Shown here: positions 32,598 to 36,768 of the stretch, one piece after another
Position numbering within the stretch: the first letter of the stretch is position 1
How the letters are laid out: every line of letters begins with the position of its first letter
NCBI GenBank assembly: GCA_022360055.1
Contig: JAKSDO010000244.1
Coordinates: 1-36,768 of the forward strand
DNA length: 36,768 nucleotides
Direction of reading: 5' to 3'
Source of the DNA: Cytophagales bacterium
GTDB taxonomy: Bacteria > Bacteroidota > Bacteroidia > Cytophagales > Cyclobacteriaceae
The notes under the pieces: model-generated
Databases searched by the model: none
Told to the model about the DNA's origin: nothing
Seen by the model: the letters and a program-made list of their open reading frames with translations, nothing else
Translations under genes and position numbers: made by a program

Positions 32598-33596
32598 ATG
32601 AAAAAGCTTTTAGACATATTATTCGTATTTGCGATGGCAAACATCGTATTCATAACTTCTTGCAGGGAAAGCAGCGATGATCCCGCGGCAAAAACGGAAT
32701 TTGAATTATTGACCGAACACCTTGTCGCGACTGAAATGGATCTGGATCACGTAATCAAATCGGCCGGCGGGAACAAATTTGTTTTTGCTCCAACCGATGC
32801 GGCAGATGTCGCCGGAAAGTATATAATTGACATCCGATCCGAGGCCGATTTCAATGAAGGTCACATTGACGGTGCCGTCAATGTCCCGGTTGGAAGTATC
32901 CTAACAGAAGCTGCAAAAGCCGGCGATAAGGATATTTTGGTTGCGTGCTATACCGGCCAGACGGCTTGCTATGCGACTGCTCTTTTGAGATTGTATGGCT
33001 ATCACGACGCGCAAGCCTTAAAGTGGGGAATGAGCAGTTGGAATGGCAGCGCAAACAAATGGTCTGCAAATACAGGTGATTCCGGAGCCGGTCAACTTTC
33101 TACGGATGCCGCACCCGATAATGTCGAATACGGAAATCCAACTGTAAATACGGGTAAAAGCGACGGCGAAAGTATCCTGAAGGCCCGCGTGGAAGCAGTC
33201 ATTTCAGAATGGGGGAATGCAACGGTAAGCAGCGCCGATGTCGTGGGTGCTCCGGGCGATTATTTCATAAACAATTATTTCAGCTCGGCGCATTATACCG
33301 GTTTTGGTCATGTAGACGGAGCGGTGAGAGTAAATCCGCTAAAAATTGAGGACAGCTCAATAAAATTCCTTGATCCGTCTAAAAAAGTTGTCACATATTG
33401 CTATACGGGACAAACATCAGCGGTGATTACGGCATTTTTGAGAGTGCTCGGCTATGATGCGAAGAGTATGCTGTTCGGAATGAACGGATTAAACCATGCC
33501 AATACGTTTTGGACCAATGGCGGCGAAAATGGTACTGCAGTTTCAAATCATTGGGGAGTAAACGCCCATCCTAATGATTTCCCGCTGATAAACTAA
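32598..33596 (+). CDS. double-rhodanese lipoprotein with CYTGQT loops
   Basis: A 332-residue lipoprotein (ITSC lipobox, Cys22) with two rhodanese domains, residues ~70-160 and ~195-315. Both carry the same unusual active loop, ACYTGQTA with Cys117 and YCYTGQTS with Cys268, followed by closely similar sequence (LLRLYGYHDAQALKWGMSSWN and FLRVLGYDAKSMLFGMNGLN), which indicates an internal duplication. Typical rhodanese loops carry Arg or Lys after the Cys; this one has Tyr-Thr-Gly-Gln-Thr, so the electrostatics of sulfur transfer should differ. Both nucleophile Cys are kept, so both domains may be active. The gene is 32 bases after the first rhodanese gene. Confidence 0.88.
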   Translation: MKKLLDILFVFAMANIVFITSCRESSDDPAAKTEFELLTEHLVATEMDLDHVIKSAGGNKFVFAPTDAADVAGKYIIDIRSEADFNEGHIDGAVNVPVGSILTEAAKAGDKDILVACYTGQTACYATALLRLYGYHDAQALKWGMSSWNGSANKWSANTGDSGAGQLSTDAAPDNVEYGNPTVNTGKSDGESILKARVEAVISEWGNATVSSADVVGAPGDYFINNYFSSAHYTGFGHVDGAVRVNPLKIEDSSIKFLDPSKKVVTYCYTGQTSAVITAFLRVLGYDAKSMLFGMNGLNHANTFWTNGGENGTAVSNHWGVNAHPNDFPLIN

Positions 33597-33611
33597 ACTA
33601 TAATAAACCCT

Positions 33612-33634
33612 GAGTCCCGAGCATGTCGGGATTC
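33612..33634 (+). terminator. intercistronic hairpin before the porin gene
   Basis: GAGTCCCGA (33612-33620) pairs with TCGGGATTC (33626-33634) with one G-T pair and a five-base loop. No T-run follows, so partial termination or protection of the upstream mRNA end is more likely than full termination. Confidence 0.45.
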
Positions 33635-33650
33635 AATCTTCCTTAACACG

Positions 33651-33714
33651 ATGAAACCGGCAGGGCCGGAGCAAATTCAAAACACACAAGCATGATTATA
33701 TTGATCGGTGTGTC
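33651..33714 (+). repeat. dispersed 64-bp repeat inside the sulfur operon
   Basis: This matches the minus strand of 20471-20536 from ATGAAACCGGCAGG to GTGTGTC, with one two-base indel and three substitutions. ACACAC and GTGTGT within it could form a stem. It lies in the 141-base gap between the double rhodanese and the porin gene. Confidence 0.8.
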
Positions 33715-33737
33715 AGTAACTTAAAAAATATAAACGA

Positions 33738-34838
33738 ATGAAAAAGGTGATAATGATGATTTCAATGGCTGGTCTTCTGTGCCTTCCCAATTTGGTTGAG
33801 GCTCAAGGTTGCGCCGCTCCGAGCTCCGATGAAGGAGTAACGATTTGGGGATATCTCCAGCCTGAGTTTGCGATGAAAAACATGGGAGGCACAGATCCAA
33901 ATACCGAGGCTACCGCTGCCTTCCAGTTCCGAAGAATGCGAATAGGGGCCATGGGAAATATTCCGTATGATTTCGGATATTATGTACTTCTGGAAACAAG
34001 TCATTTCCTGACTCCCGACAAAACCGGAGCCTGGATTTTAGATGCATTTGTAACGTATAACAGATTTAAATACGCTACTATGGCTCTCGGTTCGTTCAAA
34101 ATACCTTTTGGGCGCGAGTTGAGCATGCCATGTCACGGATTATACACCATCAATAGGTCCAATTTTGTAGATGAGCTCACTGCAAGTCTTGACGGATTCA
34201 ACAGAGATCTCGGATTTATGCTGCTCGGCGGAAACGATTCGACGTTTTTCACCTATAGATTGGCCTTAACCAACGGGAAAGGACTTTCTGCGGTTGATAA
34301 TGATCTATACAATACCTATGCCGTTACGGCCAGAGCCACGATTCAGCCGTTACCCGGCTTTTATTTGGGAGCAAGCGCAAGATACGGCGAGAATCCCCCG
34401 GAAGCGGAAGGCGTTGAAGACAAGGACGATAGAGTTCGATATGGTTTTGACGCACAATACAGCTTTAAAAACTTTACCGTTTTGGGTGAATATATCCACG
34501 GAAAAGACGAAGGTTCGTATACCGAAGGCGGTGGTTGCGGAGGAGATCCCGTTACAAAAGTTGGAACAAATAATGCCGACGGTTTTTATCTGATGGCCTT
34601 ATACAGAACCAATTCAAACTTCGAACCGGTCTATAAAATAGAAAGATACGAAACCGTCCGAAGTGACGGCGGAGATGTACCTGTCAAAGACGAAAACCTG
34701 GGTACATGCCAAACGTTTGGGTTAAACTATTATCCGAACGATTGGACGAGGCTCCAGCTCAACTATATATACCGGGTTGAGGAACCAAAAGAGGTAGATA
34801 ATGACATGCTTCTTCTGCAAGTTCAGGTGAGGTTTTAA
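33738..34838 (+). CDS. OprO/OprP-like outer-membrane porin
   Basis: A 366-residue outer-membrane barrel. The signal peptide (VIMMISMAGLLCLPNLVEAQ) is followed by the family's first strands (GVTIWGYLQPEFAMKN; FQFRRMRIGAMGNIPYDFGYYVLLE), LGSFKIPFGREL near residue 118, and a C-terminal strand ending LLLQVQVRF with the terminal Phe for assembly. OprP-type porins favour anions, which would suit entry of tetrathionate, thiosulfate or sulfite. This is a suggestion from family and location. Four Cys outside the signal peptide, in a region GGGCGGDP among others, are unusual for a barrel. The gene is 141 bases after the double rhodanese and 16 bases before the next sulfurtransferase gene. Confidence 0.85.
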   Translation: MKKVIMMISMAGLLCLPNLVEAQGCAAPSSDEGVTIWGYLQPEFAMKNMGGTDPNTEATAAFQFRRMRIGAMGNIPYDFGYYVLLETSHFLTPDKTGAWILDAFVTYNRFKYATMALGSFKIPFGRELSMPCHGLYTINRSNFVDELTASLDGFNRDLGFMLLGGNDSTFFTYRLALTNGKGLSAVDNDLYNTYAVTARATIQPLPGFYLGASARYGENPPEAEGVEDKDDRVRYGFDAQYSFKNFTVLGEYIHGKDEGSYTEGGGCGGDPVTKVGTNNADGFYLMALYRTNSNFEPVYKIERYETVRSDGGDVPVKDENLGTCQTFGLNYYPNDWTRLQLNYIYRVEEPKEVDNDMLLLQVQVRF

Positions 34839-34854
34839 TAAAAAAACAGAAATT

Positions 34855-35700
34855 ATGAAATACTTAAATATCTTAATAGCAATACGACTGCTGATCCCGG
34901 CAAATTTCACAAACGGACAGGATTTAATTACTGCCCAGGAATTGTCAAAGACCTTGAAAAACGGAAATATGGTTTTGGTCTCGACAAGACCGGCCTCAGA
35001 TTATAAAAAAGTGCATATTACGGGAGCCGTTCACGTAGATCATACGGAACTATATCGAGACGGTCCCGTGAAAAATATGCTAAAAAGTGCCGATGAAATT
35101 GCGGCGATCCTGGGTTCAAAAGGCATAACGGAGTCGAAAGCCATTGTCCTTTATGATGACGGTTCGGGTAAATATGCCGGAAGATTATACTGGATCTTAA
35201 GTTATTTGGGAGCTGGTAATGTGAAGATCCTGGACGGACATATGGATGCCTGGAAGGCAGCCAGAAAACCGGTGACTAAGAATCCGTCAAAGATTGTACC
35301 GGCAACTTTCACCGCCAGGACGGACAGATCCAAAATCGCTACGATGGATGAGGTAAAAGCAGGGGGAGCAACGATAATAGATGCCAGGTCTCCCCAGGAG
35401 TTCAACGGAGCTGCGGCAACGGAGCTCAGAAAAGGACATATCCCGGGAGCGATCAACATCGAATTTAAAAATATGATGGATGCAAAAGGGAAAATGAAAT
35501 CAGCCGAAGCATTGAAAAAGATCTTCGCCGCTGCGGGAGTAACCAAAGACAACAAGGTGATTATATACTGTGAATCGGGAGTAAGGGCCGGAATTGTATA
35601 TTTTGCACTCACATCGGTTCTTAACTATTCAAATGTAAAGATATATGACGGCGCATATCTTGAATGGCAGGCAAATGCAGGCAATAAGGTAGAAGCGTAA
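34855..35700 (+). CDS. periplasmic thiosulfate sulfurtransferase (tandem rhodanese)
   Basis: A 281-residue exported sulfurtransferase. The signal peptide ends near ANFTNGQ (residue 22). The N-terminal rhodanese domain (~25-135) has LYDDGSGKYAGR where the catalytic loop should be, so it lacks the Cys and is structural. The C-terminal domain (~150-275) has IDARSPQEFNG, HIPGAINIEF and the active loop YCESGVRAG with Cys239. This inactive-active pairing is the standard arrangement of TST/SseA-type enzymes, which move sulfane sulfur from thiosulfate to a thiol or cyanide. It is the last gene of the operon, followed by a terminator at 35772. Confidence 0.92.
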   Translation: MKYLNILIAIRLLIPANFTNGQDLITAQELSKTLKNGNMVLVSTRPASDYKKVHITGAVHVDHTELYRDGPVKNMLKSADEIAAILGSKGITESKAIVLYDDGSGKYAGRLYWILSYLGAGNVKILDGHMDAWKAARKPVTKNPSKIVPATFTARTDRSKIATMDEVKAGGATIIDARSPQEFNGAAATELRKGHIPGAINIEFKNMMDAKGKMKSAEALKKIFAAAGVTKDNKVIIYCESGVRAGIVYFALTSVLNYSNVKIYDGAYLEWQANAGNKVEA

Positions 35701-35726
35701 GTAGAACACTCGAGTCTAACTGCTGC

Positions 35727-35759
35727 TGAATAAAAATTAATAAACCTGGTTTTTATTCA
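35727..35759 (+). other. AT-rich hairpin after the sulfur operon
   Basis: TGAATAAAAA (35727-35736) and TTTTTATTCA (35750-35759) form a perfect ten-base inverted repeat with a 13-base loop. It is AT-only apart from the ends and precedes the stronger terminator by 13 bases. Confidence 0.5.
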
Positions 35760-35771
35760 TAGCAAATGAGG

Positions 35772-35812
35772 AAGCCGCGGTCACTCTGTTGACGGTGGCT
35801 TTTCGTTTTTTA
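35772..35812 (+). terminator. intrinsic terminator of the sulfur operon
   Basis: AAGCCGCGGTCA (35772-35783) pairs with TGACGGTGGCTT (35790-35801) at 10 of 12 positions plus one G-T pair, with a six-base loop, and is followed by TTTTCGTTTTTT-like sequence. It closes the run of six genes that begins at 29806. Confidence 0.8.
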
Positions 35813-35837
35813 CGTTTTATATGATCGTTAAATCGTT

Positions 35838-35845
35838 TAATTTTG
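35838..35845 (+). promoter_or_regulatory. -7 promoter element of the DUF1684 gene
   Basis: TAATTTTG is an exact TAnnTTTG match, 18 bases before ATG 35864. TTTT around 35814-35817 is at about the right distance for a -33 element. Confidence 0.55.
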
Positions 35846-35863
35846 AGCAATTAAGATTCGCGT

Positions 35864-36484
35864 ATGAGTAAAAAGATACTGTTCGGAATTGTCGCGGTAG
35901 GCCTGCTCGCAATTACATTATATAACATCAAAGGTACAAGTACAAGATCAGAAGGGTACGCGGATAAAATTTTAGCCGAAAGACAGGAAAAAGACAGATC
36001 ATTTAAAGAAGCTGACGACTCCCCCCTTTCCGAAGAGCAAAAGCGCACATTTGAAAAATTAACTTATTTTCCCATAAATGAAAAGTATCGGATCACAGGT
36101 GATTTTCATCGCAATTCCGGAAACGAAATCGTAAAGATGGCAATTACGGATGGCTCCCGACGGGAGTATGTTGTATTCGGCCGCATCCATTTCCATCTTG
36201 AAGGCAAAGAACTGGATATAACCGTTTACAAACCGGTAAAATCGGAGCCTGGGTATTTGTTTGTCCCGTTTTACGATAAAACCTGCGCCGATCTTACCTA
36301 CGGTGGAGGGCGGTACGTGGAACCGGTGCTGCTGGAGGATGGCTCGTTGGAGATTGACTTTAATTTAGCCTATAATCCATATTGTGCTTACAATCATAAA
36401 TATCGATGTCCGATCCCCCCGCAGGAAAATAATTTGGATGTATCCATACTGGCAGGAGAAAAAATCCCTGATTTTATTCATTAG
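35864..36484 (+). CDS. DUF1684 family protein
   Basis: A 206-residue protein with an N-terminal hydrophobic signal or anchor (ILFGIVAVGLLAITLYNI) and no lipobox. The DUF1684 domain follows the conserved order: RSFKEADDSPLSEEQKRTFEKLTYFPIN, then FVPFYDKTCADLTYGGGRYVEP, then the signature DFNLAYNPYCAYNHKYRCPIPPQEN, and LAGEK near the C-terminus. The family's function is unknown; the conserved Cys and His residues suggest a metal or small-ligand site. It has its own promoter candidate and is a single gene between the sulfur operon terminator and pheT. Confidence 0.9.
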   Translation: MSKKILFGIVAVGLLAITLYNIKGTSTRSEGYADKILAERQEKDRSFKEADDSPLSEEQKRTFEKLTYFPINEKYRITGDFHRNSGNEIVKMAITDGSRREYVVFGRIHFHLEGKELDITVYKPVKSEPGYLFVPFYDKTCADLTYGGGRYVEPVLLEDGSLEIDFNLAYNPYCAYNHKYRCPIPPQENNLDVSILAGEKIPDFIH

Positions 36485-36509
36485 GTTTCTCAACAAAAAA
36501 AGTATATGC

Positions 36510-36517
36510 TATTTTTG
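36510..36517 (+). promoter_or_regulatory. -7 promoter element, probably of pheT
   Basis: TATTTTTG is an exact TAnnTTTG match, about 200 bases before the pheT start codon. If used, pheT has a long leader that includes the repeat segment at 36625-36665. Confidence 0.5.
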
Positions 36518-36624
36518 CGGACAATTTTAGAGGAGCATCCTCTTGGATTTGGCGATATGATTTATAAGGTTTCGGACACGAATTACGAACAATTTGTCTG
36601 AATTCACAGAAAAGGAAAAATAGT

Positions 36625-36665
36625 GAAATGAAACAGGCCATGCCTGAGATAATTATTGAGATGTA
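36625..36665 (+). repeat. hairpin repeat segment in the pheT leader
   Basis: GAAATGAAACAGGC-CAT-GCCTG followed by AGATAATTATTGAGATGTA. It corresponds to 5659-5696, and its first part also matches 20448-20430 on the minus strand. A 22-codon frame (36628-36696) runs through it but has no sign of being a real gene and has only one Phe codon. Confidence 0.5.
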
Positions 36666-36718
36666 CAAGATCATGATGTTCAACGGTACGTGGTGAGGTT
36701 TCTGCAAATTTTAAACAG

Positions 36719-36768
36719 ATGAAAATATCCCTGAATTGGCTGAAAGCGTATATTGAAATAAACGAATC
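36719..36768 (+). CDS. pheT: phenylalanyl-tRNA synthetase beta subunit, 5' end only
   Basis: The window ends 50 bases into this gene. The 16 complete codons read MKISLNWLKAYIEINE, the well-known opening of bacterial PheT (MKISxxWLxxYI). The rest lies outside the window. The subunit forms the alpha2-beta2 synthetase that charges tRNA-Phe. The leader of about 200 bases contains a promoter candidate and a repeat segment. Confidence 0.85.
   Translation, partial: MKISLNWLKAYIEINE

Noticed and set aside
1-36768. CRISPR arrays, tRNA or rRNA genes, prophage or intact insertion sequences
   Set aside because: No regularly spaced repeats, no tRNA-like T-arm or cloverleaf sequences, no rRNA segments and no transposase or integrase motifs were seen on either strand by eye.

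Overview
The window looks like chromosomal DNA of a free-living member of the Bacteroidota (Cytophagales- or Flavobacteriia-like). The support is a type III glutamine synthetase, a DUF4468 protein, a BBP2 outer-membrane barrel, a TonB receptor with an N-terminal carboxypeptidase-regulatory-like domain, DUF1684, and repeated upstream matches to the Bacteroidota -7 element TAnnTTTG, with few Shine-Dalgarno sequences. No rRNA, tRNA, CRISPR array, intact transposase or phage gene was found. The right edge cuts pheT after 50 bases.

Layout. (1) 185-1728: two exported proteins, one unknown and one 3-keto-disaccharide hydrolase (DUF1080). (2) 1878-5611: a three-gene lysine-catabolism operon (2-oxoadipate dioxygenase/decarboxylase of the DUF1338 type, saccharopine dehydrogenase, aminoadipate-semialdehyde dehydrogenase). 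(3) 5920-8508: a coupled GDYXXLXY/DUF2157 membrane pair divergent from a secreted DinB-like protein, with a perfect 18-bp inverted repeat between them. (4) 8860-10755: a PEP synthase/PPDK regulator and a YheT-type hydrolase. (5) 10809-13202: a TonB-dependent receptor. (6) 13370-19009, minus strand: an ammonium module with Amt, a BBP2 porin, a DUF4468 protein and GlnN, separated by terminator-like hairpins. (7) 19010-20994: AT-rich, repeat-bearing DNA with one small unknown gene. (8) 20995-28925: housekeeping genes (fused SpmA/SpmB gate protein, a small unknown, Tex, a TlpA-like thioredoxin, glycerate kinase, rpsT, radC). (9) 28932-35700: a sulfur-respiration locus. (10) 35864-end: DUF1684 and pheT.

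The most interesting system is the sulfur locus. A Crp/Fnr regulator is divergent from a run of six genes: an octaheme cytochrome c of the tetrathionate-reductase type anchored by a membrane helix at each end, a four-helix cytochrome b, a rhodanese lipoprotein, a double-rhodanese lipoprotein whose two domains both carry a CYTGQ[TA/TS]-type loop, an OprP-like porin and a periplasmic tandem rhodanese. Five rhodanese domains thus accompany one multiheme reductase. The divergent promoter region has TAnnTTTG elements facing both ways and an inverted pair of Fnr-like half-sites. The likely picture is anaerobically controlled electron flow from menaquinol through cytochrome b to the octaheme protein, with rhodaneses trafficking sulfane sulfur in the periplasm. 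The substrate is not known from sequence.

A second signal is a mosaic family of decayed intergenic repeats. Segments near 5659-5854, 8741-8850, 20430-20560, 33651-33714 and 36625-36665 share overlapping pieces, as if derived from one larger parent element.
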